A stretch of DNA of 63,079 nucleotides, from NCBI RefSeq assembly GCF_010682105.1, contig NZ_JAAGWH010000066.1:1-63079 (forward strand). The letters run 5' to 3'. A model generated the notes under the pieces. That model searched no databases, was not told where the DNA came from, and was given only the letters and a program-made list of their open reading frames with translations. Source of the DNA: Modestobacter muralis. GTDB taxonomy: Bacteria; Actinomycetota; Actinomycetes; Mycobacteriales; Geodermatophilaceae. Positions 8,528 through 17,993 of the stretch are shown here, in pieces; position 1 is the stretch's first letter, and each line of letters begins with the position of its first letter. A program made the translations under genes and the position numbers.

Positions 8528-10110
8528 TGCCCAACATCACCCGGGGCAGGCGGCTGGGTGGGCTGATGCAGTACCTGGTCGGTCCGGGCCGGTCCGATGA
8601 GCACACCGAGCCGCACCTGGTCGCCGGTGATCCGGCGATCATGGCGTGGCACGACACCGCCGAGCTGGACGGGGCGGCAGCGCGTGAGATCGCGTCTGCG
8701 CTGGACCGCCCCCGGCAGTTGTTCGGCACCGAGATCCCCGACGGGCATGTGTGGCACTGCTCGCTGAGCCTGCGCGCCAGCGAGGGCGTGCAGAGCGATG
8801 AGAAGTGGGCCGAGCTGTCCTCGGAGTTCGTCGAGGGCATGGGGTTCACCGGCGGCGGCAAGGCCGACGTCCGGTGGGTCGCGGTGCGCCACGGGCTGTC
8901 GACCAACGGCAACGACCACGTGCACATCGTGGTCAACCTGGTCCGCGAGGACGGCACGAAGGCCAACCCCTACCGGGACCGGGTCCGGGCCCAGCGCCTG
9001 GCCGGAGAGCTGGAGCGCAAGCACGGCCTGGAGGTGCTGGAGGAGCGCGGCGCCGGGCGCGGCGAGCGGTCCCCGACGCGCGCCGAGGTCGAGCGCGCGG
9101 CACGCGAGGGCCGGCCCGAGCCGCACCGCAAGACCCTCGGTCGGATCGTCCGCGCGGCCGCCACGGCATCGGAGAACGAAGCGGAGTTCGTGCGCCGTAT
9201 GCGCCGGTCGGGAGTACTCGTCGACGGCCGGATCGCGGCCGGCACCTCCGACGTCATCACCGGCTACTCGGTGGCCCTGCGACCGGTCGCCGGTGAGCGG
9301 CCGCTGTACGTCGGTGGCCGATTGCTGGCCAAGGACTTGTCACTCGATCGGCTGCGCCAGGGCTGGCCGGACAGCCCTGAGCACGCCAGCGCGGCCGCGG
9401 CGGAATGGATCGCGGCCAAGCGTGGCCGGCGCCCCGTGGCGCCAGGCCGCGAGGTCGAGGAGGTCACCGACCAGCAGTGGCATGAGCTCATCGCCCAGCA
9501 GAGCCAGATGAGCAAGTACCTGAGCAGCGTCCCGGTCGACGACTGGGCCACCTGGTCACGGGTGGCCAGTGAGACGTCGGGTGCGTTCGCGGCCTGGTCG
9601 CGCCAGGTCGAAGCCACCCCGGGGCCGCTGGCCGAGGTCGCGGACTCCCTCGCTCGGTCGGCACAGGTCCGGGGCCCGCAGACCGCCCGGCCGAAGGTCG
9701 GCACACCGTCGATGCGGGGCGCGGCGATGCTGCTGTCCTCCGTCGCCCACGGCGGGCAGGGCACCGTCGCGCAAGCCGTGCTGTTCAGCCAGCTGCGGGC
9801 CACGGTCAAGGCCATGCGCCAGGCCCACGAGGCGGTCGGCGACGCCCGCCGAGCAGCAGAGATCGAGCGCGTCATGGGCGAGCGGCTGGCCGGCGTCCGC
9901 GCTGGCCTCCCGAAGCTGCAGCCCAAGACTGCGGCGGTGGCTGACCCCGCCGCGGCAGAGGCCAAGCGGGTCGCCTCGATCGGGCGCCGGCCCTTCACCG
10001 GCGCCGACCTGGCCGACCGGCCCGGGTCGGTGCTGCCAGCGAGGCTGACGCCGTCACGGCAGGAGCAGGACGCCGAACGCGCCGGACGCGGATCGGACCT
10101 AGAGCGATGA
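8527..10110 (+). CDS. Relaxase / mobilization nuclease
   Basis: A 527-residue relaxase. The N-terminal half carries the relaxase fold: a MPNITRGRRLGGLMQYLVGPG start, the segment DGHVWHCSLSL, and the metal-binding motif HVHIVVNLV (about residue 138), the H-x-H-x-x-x-N signature of MOBP-like relaxases. It would nick oriT, stay covalently attached to the strand, and be pumped through the conjugation channel encoded at 14.2-24.1 kb. The C-terminal part is helical and probably serves recruitment. The ATG at 8527 overlaps the mobC stop; a GTG at 8524 is also in frame. Catalytic tyrosine not assigned. Confidence 0.9.
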   Translation: MPNITRGRRLGGLMQYLVGPGRSDEHTEPHLVAGDPAIMAWHDTAELDGAAAREIASALDRPRQLFGTEIPDGHVWHCSLSLRASEGVQSDEKWAELSSEFVEGMGFTGGGKADVRWVAVRHGLSTNGNDHVHIVVNLVREDGTKANPYRDRVRAQRLAGELERKHGLEVLEERGAGRGERSPTRAEVERAAREGRPEPHRKTLGRIVRAAATASENEAEFVRRMRRSGVLVDGRIAAGTSDVITGYSVALRPVAGERPLYVGGRLLAKDLSLDRLRQGWPDSPEHASAAAAEWIAAKRGRRPVAPGREVEEVTDQQWHELIAQQSQMSKYLSSVPVDDWATWSRVASETSGAFAAWSRQVEATPGPLAEVADSLARSAQVRGPQTARPKVGTPSMRGAAMLLSSVAHGGQGTVAQAVLFSQLRATVKAMRQAHEAVGDARRAAEIERVMGERLAGVRAGLPKLQPKTAAVADPAAAEAKRVASIGRRPFTGADLADRPGSVLPARLTPSRQEQDAERAGRGSDLER

Positions 10111-10138
10111 CCACGACAGCGAACGGGAGTGTGCGGCG

Positions 10139-11083
10139 ATGAGCGAGTCCGACGGCGTTGACGAGGTCGTGGGCGGCGGTGTCCGAGTGGCGATCACCGC
10201 CGCCGGGCTCGTCGCCGAGAGGCTGGCCGAAGCGCGCGTTCAGCGGGCTCGTCAGGCCGAGGCCGCCAGCGTGGAGGAGACCCGCCGGCTGGAGGCACGG
10301 CTGACCGCCGAGCGCGCCGCGGCACGCGCCCAGCTCACCCAGATCGACCGCGAGGGGTGGTGGGACAACGCTGGCGTGGACGACGTCGCCGACGCATGGG
10401 AGACCGCCCAGGCCTGGCGGCAGCTGGACCCAGCGGCCGAGCGCGCCGCGGAGCGGATCGAGCGCGAGGTGCGCGACCGCTACGGCGTCGACGTTCACAA
10501 CGTCGACGGCCTGGACCGAGCCACCCCCGAGCGCGCTGCAGCCGAACGCGAAGCTGCCGGAATGGAGCGCAGGCGGGCACGACAGGCCGGAGAGGACCTG
10601 GAGGCCGCGCTGCTGCTGGCCAGCACTAACAGCCCCGCGGCGGCGGAGGAGCTGGGGGCTGACGCTGATCCCGAGCGCACGCCCTTGGATTGGGGCCGGA
10701 AGGCCGAGGAGTTCCAGGCCGCCGGCTACTCCCGCGAGGCCGCGGAGAAGCTGGCCACCGACTACCTGGAGTGGGAGGACCGTGACGCGGCCGCCGGCGG
10801 CAGCGTGAAAACCCCGGTGCGCGACCCCGACGACCTGGCCCACCAGGTCGTCGCCGGCATCCGCGCCAACGCAGAGCGCGACGTCACCGGGCGCCGGGCG
10901 GACCTGGCGAAGGCACTGGCCGGTGTCAACGACCACGAGGCTGTCGAGGCCCGGCTGCAAGCCGACGTCTCCGCCGGCCGACCAGCACGAGATGCAGTCA
11001 CCATGCCCCGCCAGCGGGCGCCCAAGGCCCGCAAGGACCGTGGTGCCGGCGTCCAGGTCCGACAGCGGGGTCTGGGCCGCTGA
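10139..11083 (+). CDS. Coiled-coil protein downstream of the relaxase
   Basis: A 314-residue, highly charged, alanine/arginine/glutamate-rich protein with long predicted coiled coils (about residues 15-75 and 95-165). A more globular segment follows (KAEEFQAAGYSREAAEKLATDYLEWEDRD), then a basic tail. It follows the relaxase by 28 bases in the same operon. Proteins of this kind often accompany actinobacterial relaxases and may bridge the relaxosome to the coupling protein; that function is inferred from position and composition only. Confidence 0.7.
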   Translation: MSESDGVDEVVGGGVRVAITAAGLVAERLAEARVQRARQAEAASVEETRRLEARLTAERAAARAQLTQIDREGWWDNAGVDDVADAWETAQAWRQLDPAAERAAERIEREVRDRYGVDVHNVDGLDRATPERAAAEREAAGMERRRARQAGEDLEAALLLASTNSPAAAEELGADADPERTPLDWGRKAEEFQAAGYSREAAEKLATDYLEWEDRDAAAGGSVKTPVRDPDDLAHQVVAGIRANAERDVTGRRADLAKALAGVNDHEAVEARLQADVSAGRPARDAVTMPRQRAPKARKDRGAGVQVRQRGLGR

Positions 11084-11341
11084 CGGCGCGCGTTCAGCGA
11101 GACTGAGCTGGGGCTCGCCCTCGCGTCTCTCCAGCGCTGCTTCAGGCGACACGCCCTAGTTGGTCGCTTGACACTCCGGAACCCTCTTGTCACCTATCTC
11201 CTCAGCGCGTACACAGCTCACCGAGGGTGACCACCGGGTCGCCCTGCGGTACGGCGAGAGTCAGGCCAAGCACCTGATGACAAGCACATGCACGGCTCGC
11301 CCGCCGCTGCTGTCTCCCCTGCGTTGAGGAGCACATCCGCA

Positions 11342-12289
11342 ATGACTTGGCGTCTTTCTCGCTCGATCGCCGCAGCAGTCCTGGTGCTCGGCGTCTCGGT
11401 CTCGGCGGCACCCACTGCCCTGGCAGCACCACCGGACAATCCCAAGATCAACGCCCCTCTGACCGATCTTAAGAACTACCCGAAGCGCACTTCCATCACC
11501 CCGCCGAAGCCGGCTCCGAGCTCATTCAGCTCAGCCACCCAAGTCGGCGCGGACCTCACTGTCACGTCATCGGTCAAGCTGGCCGACGGGATGATGAGCA
11601 CGACAACCTACGACCCGGGTCCTGGCATCAGTGCCGACCAGTTAGCCACGTCGTTGCGCGCCGCCGGAACATCAAACGTGGCTGTCGTCCCGGCTTCCGC
11701 GGCCCTGAGCGTCCAGAAGTTCTCGACTGGCGGCATGTCGATTGCTGCCAGCGGCCCTCCCGCCCGAACGGCTTGTTCCTACGGGACCGCAAGGACCTTC
11801 TGCCCCTCCTCCGATCCCAACAGGGCGCCCCAGATCTTTTGGTCGAATGATGGGTACTCGGACCCGCAAGTCTATTTCAACGACCACACCGGGAACCTGT
11901 GGCCCACTGACGCAGCCGTCTACACCTGGAATCAGTCGGTAGGCATCGACTCCTTCTACAAGTACAACGCATGCGGACCGGCCGGTACCCACTGCGTCAA
12001 CGTCTTCAGTGGCGTGTACAACACGGATTGGTCAGGGGCTACGAACCATAACTGGGACCCCAGTACCGGGCGCATCATTGGAGCTAGCACCCAGCTGAAC
12101 GAGCGGTGGGCGCGACAGCCTGACGGCTACCGTAAGACGGTTTGTCATGAGCTCGGGCACGTTCTCGGTATGGACCACAACGTCCAGGACTACAGCTGCA
12201 TGTGGGCCAACAGCACTGAGGTCGCGCACCGGGTACCGGACTCCGACGACTTCAACATGCTCGCAACCCTGTACTCGATCGTCCGCTGA
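11342..12289 (+). CDS. Secreted zinc metalloprotease (metzincin-like)
   Basis: About 315 residues from the ATG at 11342, preceded by GAGGAG; the frame opens earlier (11288) without a signal. A Sec signal peptide (MTWRLSRSIAAAVLVLG...ALAA) is followed by an unassigned N-terminal domain and a C-terminal peptidase domain. The zinc motif HELGHVLGMDH matches HExxHxxGxxH, and a nearby YSCMWAN could be the Met-turn. Cysteines (TACSYG, TFCPSS, NACGP, HCVNV) suggest disulfides. It would act outside the cell. Cargo gene; its GC is somewhat lower than the transfer genes. Confidence 0.8.
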   Translation: MTWRLSRSIAAAVLVLGVSVSAAPTALAAPPDNPKINAPLTDLKNYPKRTSITPPKPAPSSFSSATQVGADLTVTSSVKLADGMMSTTTYDPGPGISADQLATSLRAAGTSNVAVVPASAALSVQKFSTGGMSIAASGPPARTACSYGTARTFCPSSDPNRAPQIFWSNDGYSDPQVYFNDHTGNLWPTDAAVYTWNQSVGIDSFYKYNACGPAGTHCVNVFSGVYNTDWSGATNHNWDPSTGRIIGASTQLNERWARQPDGYRKTVCHELGHVLGMDHNVQDYSCMWANSTEVAHRVPDSDDFNMLATLYSIVR

Positions 12290-12364
12290 AACACTCTCCC
12301 GGTCAGGGCCGCATGCGCACAGCGCGGTCCTGGCCGGGATCAACGCCGACGCACTCGCCGTCGA

Positions 12365-12784
12365 TCATTCGCAACGGGATGTCGGCGCATGCTCAGCCGG
12401 AACGAAATTCACAGTTGCATCCGCCTCAGCAAAACGCGCGTCCGCGACGGTGAATGTCAGCAAGTCGTCACCGGCCATGATCATACTGCCATCAATGGAG
12501 TTGACCGTCTCACTGAACCCAGAAGTCCGGACAGGAGTCAGCTCCGGCAGTGCGGTTACAGCAACCCAGTCGCGCCCCTGGAAATTTGCTTCTCGACCTC
12601 CGCAGTGAACATACAAGGAGAATGGCTCTCCAGCGGAGACCGCCTCTTCGACAACCTGGTCGGAAGCGACAGGAGCTTCCGACGCTGCGGGAACTTGTGC
12701 CGTATTTGATGAGACTTGCTGCTGCGCTGTACAGCCAGCCAGTCCGAAGACTGCAACGATAGCAAAGCCTTTGACTATTCTCAC
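12365..12784 (-). CDS. Small lipoprotein, unknown function
   Basis: A 139-residue protein with a signal peptide and lipobox GLAGC (Cys 18), then a serine/alanine/glutamine linker and a small beta-rich domain with cysteines (HCGGREAN, SRCE). Bases are less GC-rich than the flanks, hinting at separate acquisition together with the metalloprotease next door. It is convergent with that gene, separated by about 75 bases. No family recognised. Confidence 0.7.
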   Translation of the reverse strand: MRIVKGFAIVAVFGLAGCTAQQQVSSNTAQVPAASEAPVASDQVVEEAVSAGEPFSLYVHCGGREANFQGRDWVAVTALPELTPVRTSGFSETVNSIDGSMIMAGDDLLTFTVADARFAEADATVNFVPAEHAPTSRCE

Positions 12785-13319
12785 GGGTACTCCAAGTAGC
12801 TAAGGGGCGAGGCTACCGAGGGTTCCTGACGGGCCAATACGCCTCAGTAAGGCGCGCCGACCATCGCATTGCAGTCATCCCACCGCCCCCTGCAGTCACT
12901 GTGCGTACCGTTCTGCCCCGCTCTGCTGAGGTCAATGAGCCGCACGCAGACGTTCGCGGCTCCCCCCGACGGCAGCCCGGAGGTTGGCTGCCCTGACCGC
13001 GGAGCACTTCGGCTGACGCCTCGTCCTTAGGCGGTGAACAGCCCGTCCGGGGGCAAGTTCAGCGGGAGCGGTTTGAGCCGTTTCCCGTGACCGCGCTCGG
13101 GGTGGTAGCCCTTGAACGGCAGGATCGGATCGGTTTGGATCGGGCAAGTCGGTGTCTCTCACCAGCTGACGCCCGCTTCCTCGCCGGGGGGCGCCAACGG
13201 TGGCTGTTGGCGCCCCCGGGTCGTGGGCTATGAAGGGGACATCGGGAACGTCAGTTCCAACGGGCGCGATTCGGTGGCCTCTGTGGACGTCCGATGGCTC
13301 CCTATGTAGAGTTACGACC
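12785..13319. other. Intergenic region with DUF4913 remnant
   Basis: About 535 bases without an intact gene. The interval 13027-13130 holds a decayed DUF4913 3' end (listed separately). The rest shows no clear RNA, terminator or coding sequence. The PadR promoter must lie at its right end. Confidence 0.5.
13027..13130 (-). pseudogene. DUF4913 C-terminal fragment
   Basis: Reading the minus strand, this segment translates as PILPFKGYHPERGHGKRLKP continuing LPLNLPPDGLFTA and then a stop. The intact DUF4913 protein at 14195-14614 ends LGPFKGCHPERGHGERLRPL followed by PLEEPPAGLFT. An in-frame TGA occurs a short way upstream and no start is available, so this is a remnant of a second, diverged copy. 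It faces the intact copy across the PadR module. Confidence 0.75.
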
Positions 13320-13652
13320 ATGCGAATGAGCAGCACGACGCTGGCGGTGCTCGCCGCCTTCCTCAACGCCGCGCCAGCGCCTCGCTACGGGCTAGAGCTG
13401 ATGAGAGAAGCCGACGTGAAGTCGGGCAGCCTCTACCCCATCCTTGACCGCCTCGAGGACGAGGGCTGGGTCGTTGGGCAATGGGAGGAGACGACCGCCC
13501 AAGCAGCAGGTCGTCCGCGGCGGCGGTATTACCAGCTGACCGCTCTGGGCGTGATCTCAGCTACCCAAGAAGTGCAGCGGGTACGTGCCCGACTGGGGGC
13601 CGCCGGTGGCTCCATCGCCGCTCAGCCTGCTGGCTTCGGGGTTCTTTCGTGA
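13320..13652 (+). CDS. PadR family transcriptional regulator
   Basis: A 110-residue winged-helix regulator. The PadR pattern is clear: an N-terminal helix (MSSTTLAVLAAFL), YGLELMREADVKSGSLYPIL as recognition region, then the wing GRPRRRYYQLTALG. It lacks the long C-terminal dimerisation domain and so belongs to the short PadR-s2 group. It is coupled by a 4-base GTGA overlap to a membrane-associated protein gene, a common pairing in which the partner is the controlled or sensing protein. The ATG at 13320 is chosen over the open upstream frame, which has no PadR similarity. Confidence 0.85.
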   Translation: MRMSSTTLAVLAAFLNAAPAPRYGLELMREADVKSGSLYPILDRLEDEGWVVGQWEETTAQAAGRPRRRYYQLTALGVISATQEVQRVRARLGAAGGSIAAQPAGFGVLS

Positions 13653-14206
13653 GCGTGCTGGGGGACGCGCTGGTCGGCGTTTTCTTGGGCGGTGGCGGCG
13701 TAGTTGGCGCTGCGGTGGGGGCAGAGGTCATCGGCAGCTCGCGGTGGTTGTCCCGCCGGCTGATCCATCGTGCGAGTAGGCGGGTGCCCGAGCGGCGTCG
13801 AGAGACCCGCCGCGAAGAGTGGTTTGCCGAGTGGGACGCATTCGACGGTGCGGACCTCTCGCGCCTCCTGTGGGCCCTGGGCGTCTACGTCGGCGCTCAG
13901 CGCATGGCCGTGCGGGGCTCCCGGGCTAGTCGGGCGGCTACGCGGGAACCGGCGCCGACGGATGCAGGGTCGGAGACGTATCTGCAGCTAGGTGAGGTGC
14001 GGGTTAGGACGGTTTCGGAGTACAGCTCGCCGATCGGCTTTCGATCGGATGATCGGTTGATCCTCACCTGGGACTCTTATGCCGAGCAGCTGTCGAAATC
14101 TCGGATCCGCCACGAGAGCCCAGCGGTGACGGTAGAGCAGGTGATAGCGGCAAACCGGGGACTTCTAGAGGGTCGGGTGCCTCATCGGCATAGCTCAGGT
14201 GAATAG
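13649..14206 (+). CDS. Membrane-anchored partner of the PadR regulator
   Basis: About 185 residues from the GTG at 13649, overlapping the PadR stop as GTGA. A glycine-rich hydrophobic N-terminus (LVGVFLGGGGVVGAAVGAEVIG) may anchor it. A basic stretch (RRLIHRASRRVPERRRETRR) precedes EEWFAEWDAFDG..LLWALGVYVGAQRM, resembling the cytoplasmic part of PadR-partner membrane proteins. The C-terminal third is hydrophilic. The function is unknown; the pairing implies co-regulation. Its 3' end overlaps the convergent DUF4913 gene by 12 bases. Confidence 0.65.
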   Translation: MSVLGDALVGVFLGGGGVVGAAVGAEVIGSSRWLSRRLIHRASRRVPERRRETRREEWFAEWDAFDGADLSRLLWALGVYVGAQRMAVRGSRASRAATREPAPTDAGSETYLQLGEVRVRTVSEYSSPIGFRSDDRLILTWDSYAEQLSKSRIRHESPAVTVEQVIAANRGLLEGRVPHRHSSGE

Positions 14207-14614
14207 CCCGGCAGGCGGCTCCTCAAGGGGTAGTGGTCGAAGGCGCTCTCCGTGACCACGTTCAGGGTGGCAGCCCTTGAACGGTCCCAGCTCCGGGTCC
14301 ATGAGGACGCGCATGTGCCGGTCGGCGTGATCGAGCATCCACACCGACAGCCCCGTCGCCGGGTCCATCCGCAGGTGCTCCCACGACCGCCACAGCGCCT
14401 CCAGCCGCATGATCGCCTCAGGGTGCTTCCACCACGACGGGCACCAGGTGAGGTGCCGCCCGTCGACCGGCCGACACCAGGTCGGTGCGATCAGATGGGC
14501 CACGAACAGGTCCAGGGAGCTGTAGACCAGGTCCGGACCCTCGTTCACGACGTCGTCGGGGTCGACGTCGTGCTCGTCGAGCTCGGCGTAGTCCTCGAGC
14601 GGGTCAAGGCTCAC
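14195..14614 (-). CDS. DUF4913 family protein
   Basis: A 139-residue protein with features I associate with DUF4913: an acidic N-terminus (EDYAELDEHDVDPDDV), a central VAHLIAPTW..RHLTWCPSWWKHPEAIMRLEALWRSWEHL region, and the end HADRHMRVLMDPELGPFKGC. It is found as the last gene of many actinobacterial conjugation operons, but its role is unknown. The start overlaps the TraG-like stop by 4 bases. A fragment of a paralogue lies at 13027-13130. Confidence 0.85.
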   Translation of the reverse strand: MSLDPLEDYAELDEHDVDPDDVVNEGPDLVYSSLDLFVAHLIAPTWCRPVDGRHLTWCPSWWKHPEAIMRLEALWRSWEHLRMDPATGLSVWMLDHADRHMRVLMDPELGPFKGCHPERGHGERLRPLPLEEPPAGLFT

Positions 14615-16404
14615 GCCGGGCCGACCCCGCGCGCGGCAGCGACGACCGGCGGCATGTGCCGGCGGGAGGGGTCATGCGCCTCGATGGAGGCCCGGATCGC
14701 CGGCGCCGCGGGGCTGTCCATCCAGGGCAGCGTGCGGACCAGCATCGGCGGCACACCGGAGGCGAACACGACCGCGCGGAAGCGCGGCATCGACCCGAGG
14801 TCGGAGACGTCCAGGACGCGGTCCCGGCGCAGCGACCGACTCGTGGTGGTCGCGCCGCGGCTGCGGGAGGTCGAGACGGTGTCGACGTCGACCTCACCGA
14901 TCAGCGTGGACAGCTCGGTCAGGAACTCGGTTTCGGAGACGCCGCCGCCGTAGACCTTGACGTTGGCCGCGGACCACAGCTTGCGCATGCCGTCGCGGCC
15001 CCAGACCTCCACGCCTTGGGACCACGACTGCAGGATGGTCAGGATCGTGATGCCCCGGGACCCGTAGTGGGAGTACAGGTCGGGCAGGTTGTGCCAGCGG
15101 CAGACGTTCGCGGCCTCATCGAGCACCGCCACCAGCGGCACCGGGAGCCGGCCCTGCGGCGACACCCGGGCCAGGTTCTCCGCCGCCTCGGTGACCGCCA
15201 CCGTCATGGCGGTCACCAGCGGACCAGTGGACCCTTCGCCCTCCTTGGAGAGGGAGTGCAGGGTGTCGGTGGAGCGCACGAAGTCGGCCGGGACGAACTG
15301 CGGCCGCCGGTCGGTCCCGACGGGCCCCTGCGGGGTCACCCACGTGGTGGCGCTGCGATTCGTCAGGAAGGAAACGGTCTCCTGGGCGGTGCCGTAGACA
15401 CCGGCCCGTTGCTTCTCTGGGGCGTCGATCGTGCCCTTGAGCGCGGCCGCGGACAGCGGGTAGTCGTGGGTGGTGAGGATGTGGACCGGCTCGTCCTCGG
15501 TGGGGTCGGTCAGCCACAGGTAGACCTGGGTGATGGGCCGGTCAGCGAGGGCGGCGGCCAGCAGCAGGTTGGCCAGTAGCGAGGTGCCTGCCTTGTCGAA
15601 GTAGGCATCGGTCTTCGCGCCGGGCTCGCGCGCCGCGGTGGCGAACAGGCGGGCCAGCTGGCCGGCCTTGGCCTCGTCGGTGACGTAGGACAGCGGGTCC
15701 CACCACCAGGTCGCCGCCTCATCGGCGATCGACTGCGGGTCGAAGATCCACACCCGACCGACGGCGGAGCGGGGGTCCCGGGTGGCGTCGACCAGGTCGC
15801 GCTTGTTGCTGGTGGCCAGCACCGCGCCCGGGGCGGCCATGATCGCGGGGATCGCGCGGGAGGTGGACTTGCCGGTGCGTGGCCCCCAGACGTCGACGCA
15901 GACGTCCTCCCAGCTGGAGTAGAGGGTCTGCCCGGTGGCCACCGTGGCGGCGATCGGCAGACCTGGCGTGGCGACGCCGAGCCGGGTGGCCTTCTCCTGT
16001 GCCCCGCGCGCGGTGAGGGAGGCCAGGTCGCGGCCGCGACCCATCCGGCGGGCGGCTGAATCGACGCGGCTACGCCGCCGCCGCCAGCGCAGCACCGTCA
16101 CCGTCACCGCGGTGGCCACCAGCAGCAGCAGGACACCGGCGGCCACCAGCAGCCACGTCGCGGCCGGTGGCCACGCGACGTCGCCGCGCACCAGCCCGGA
16201 GACGAGCTCGAAGGGGTTGCCGGGCAGGTCGGTCTGCGGTGCACCGACCGGGACGGGGGTGAGGGAGTTGCCCAGGTGGACCGCGGCGGTCACCGACCCC
16301 ACGCCGAGCAGGACCAGGACGGCGAGTGCGCCGACGAGGAGGCCCTGGGTGTCCCCGTTGGCTCCGGACGTGCGGGTGCGCCGCTGTCCCGACGCGGGGC
16401 TCAC
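14611..16404 (-). CDS. Type IV coupling protein, TraG/TraD-like
   Basis: A 597-residue protein with two N-terminal membrane segments (about residues 22-45 and 85-107) and a cytoplasmic ATPase domain. Motifs: Walker A GPRTGKST (about 173), a Walker B-like LVAVLDEAANV (about 425), and a C-terminal TraM-recognition region (ITILTILQSWSQGVEVWG, LWSAANVKVYGGG). The coupling protein docks the relaxosome at the secretion channel and powers DNA export. It overlaps both neighbours by 4 bases. The domain order matches actinobacterial TraD/TraG relatives. Confidence 0.92.
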   Translation of the reverse strand: MSPASGQRRTRTSGANGDTQGLLVGALAVLVLLGVGSVTAAVHLGNSLTPVPVGAPQTDLPGNPFELVSGLVRGDVAWPPAATWLLVAAGVLLLLVATAVTVTVLRWRRRRSRVDSAARRMGRGRDLASLTARGAQEKATRLGVATPGLPIAATVATGQTLYSSWEDVCVDVWGPRTGKSTSRAIPAIMAAPGAVLATSNKRDLVDATRDPRSAVGRVWIFDPQSIADEAATWWWDPLSYVTDEAKAGQLARLFATAAREPGAKTDAYFDKAGTSLLANLLLAAALADRPITQVYLWLTDPTEDEPVHILTTHDYPLSAAALKGTIDAPEKQRAGVYGTAQETVSFLTNRSATTWVTPQGPVGTDRRPQFVPADFVRSTDTLHSLSKEGEGSTGPLVTAMTVAVTEAAENLARVSPQGRLPVPLVAVLDEAANVCRWHNLPDLYSHYGSRGITILTILQSWSQGVEVWGRDGMRKLWSAANVKVYGGGVSETEFLTELSTLIGEVDVDTVSTSRSRGATTTSRSLRRDRVLDVSDLGSMPRFRAVVFASGVPPMLVRTLPWMDSPAAPAIRASIEAHDPSRRHMPPVVAAARGVGPA

Positions 16405-17993
16405 GACACGCCCTCGGCGGCCTCGACGGCGTCCAGGACCTCGTCGACCGGCGGCAGGTCGGAGACCTTCCCGGTGCGGCTGATGGTGTGCCAGAGCTTG
16501 TTGGTGTCGTTCATCGTGGCCTCGACGCTGGTCAGCTTGACCTGCACCGGGATGCCCGGGCGGCCACCGACCTTGACCAGGAACTTCCCGCGCCCGGGAG
16601 GCGCGGACTCATGGCCTCCGTCGGGGTCCCACGCCGGCGGGTCGGTCCAGGAGGTCAGCATCTCCTCCTCGGCCCGGGACACCGAGACCGCCGACCGCAG
16701 CATCTCCATCTCCGCGGCCGGGAGGCCGCCGCAGACGACCATGCCGGAGCGCTCGACCAGGCCGCGCGCCTTCATCCGGTCCTCCGGGGAGGGGAGCGCG
16801 AGCAGGTCGCTCATCGTGTGGCTGATCATCGCCTGGCCCACGCCCCACTTGCGGTTGAGCCGGGTCAGGGTGTCCACGCGGTCGACCAGGCCCCGGCCGG
16901 CGCGCAGCGCCCGCCACAGCTCGTCGAGGACCACGAAGTAGTGCCGGCGGGGCTCGAGGCCTGCGTCGGCGAGGCGGTTGGAGACGTTGATCGCCCCGAA
17001 GCCGGTCGACCAGGACGCCAGCAGCGCGGCCGCCTGCAGGTCCATCTGCCCGTCGTCGATCGAGGACACGTCGAAGACCACCGGTCGGTCACGGCGCATC
17101 GGAGCGGTGGTCTGCTGGGTGAAGATCCCACCGAACCGGCCGCCGTGGGTCATGCCGGCGAGCGTGGCCTCCAGGCCCTCGGTGAGCTGTCGGTACCGGT
17201 CGTCGCTGCCGTGGTCGATCGCCACCTGACGGACGTCGGCCGGGGCGTCCCGGATCACCTGCAGCAGGTCGGCGAGCACCGGGGTGCCCACGTGCCGCTC
17301 GTCGAGGACGGCTAGTGCCCGGTCCAGGATCGACTCCTCCCGGTCCGTCGGCGGTGCCTTTCGCAGGATCGTGATCAGGGAGGACACCATCGTCGCCCGC
17401 ACCTCGTGGGCGTCGGCCAGCAGCGCCCCGCGGGCGCCGCCGGTGAGCCGGTCAGCGGCCGCCTTGGCCTCGGATGAGTCCAGGACGTTGAGCGACCCAC
17501 GGCCCGGGCCCAGGCGGAGCACTTGCCCGCCCAGGGCCTCGATGAGGTCGACGTAGTCCGGGCGCAGGTCGCCCAGCACCATCGGCTGCACGCCGTAGCC
17601 GGCCAGCCCGAGTGCCATGCGGCGCACGATCGTCGACTTCCCCAGACCAGGGCGGCCCAGGACGAACATCGACGGCTGGCTGATCAGGTTGCCCCGCTGG
17701 AACCAGCTCACCGGGTCACAGCACAGCGTCGAGCCGGACACCATGTTCCGGCCGATCGGCACCCCGACCATGGGGGACCCGGTGCCGGCGGCGAAGGGCC
17801 ACAGCCCGCACACCTGCACGGTTGTGCCGCGCCACTCGTCTGCGGCCTGGACGTAGCCGGCCGGGCCGCGGCCGCGACCCACCCAGCCCCGCGGCCCGGG
17901 TCGCGGTCCGCGCGGAGCGCTCACCGGCCCGGACGCCTTGGTCGTCGACGAGCTGCTGGTCGACGTCGTCTTGGACTTGGAGCGACCGATCAC
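16401..17993 (-). CDS. VirB4/TraC-like conjugation ATPase
   Basis: A 530-residue ATPase with Walker A GRPGLGKST (about residue 117) and DVSSIDDG plus YFVVLDELWRAL (about 340-360) as Walker B region, followed by a CagE/VirB4-type C-terminal helicase-like fold (MISHTMSDLLALPSPEDRMK). It lacks the long N-terminal VirB4 domain; in actinobacterial systems that part is supplied by the neighbouring SCO6880-type protein. It would energise channel assembly. Start overlaps the upstream gene by 4 bases. Confidence 0.85.
   Translation of the reverse strand: MIGRSKSKTTSTSSSSTTKASGPVSAPRGPRPGPRGWVGRGRGPAGYVQAADEWRGTTVQVCGLWPFAAGTGSPMVGVPIGRNMVSGSTLCCDPVSWFQRGNLISQPSMFVLGRPGLGKSTIVRRMALGLAGYGVQPMVLGDLRPDYVDLIEALGGQVLRLGPGRGSLNVLDSSEAKAAADRLTGGARGALLADAHEVRATMVSSLITILRKAPPTDREESILDRALAVLDERHVGTPVLADLLQVIRDAPADVRQVAIDHGSDDRYRQLTEGLEATLAGMTHGGRFGGIFTQQTTAPMRRDRPVVFDVSSIDDGQMDLQAAALLASWSTGFGAINVSNRLADAGLEPRRHYFVVLDELWRALRAGRGLVDRVDTLTRLNRKWGVGQAMISHTMSDLLALPSPEDRMKARGLVERSGMVVCGGLPAAEMEMLRSAVSVSRAEEEMLTSWTDPPAWDPDGGHESAPPGRGKFLVKVGGRPGIPVQVKLTSVEATMNDTNKLWHTISRTGKVSDLPPVDEVLDAVEAAEGVS

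Noticed and set aside
12932-13366. 144-residue minus-strand frame
   Set aside because: Poor codon bias and composition. The only homology is the DUF4913 fragment, in a different frame.
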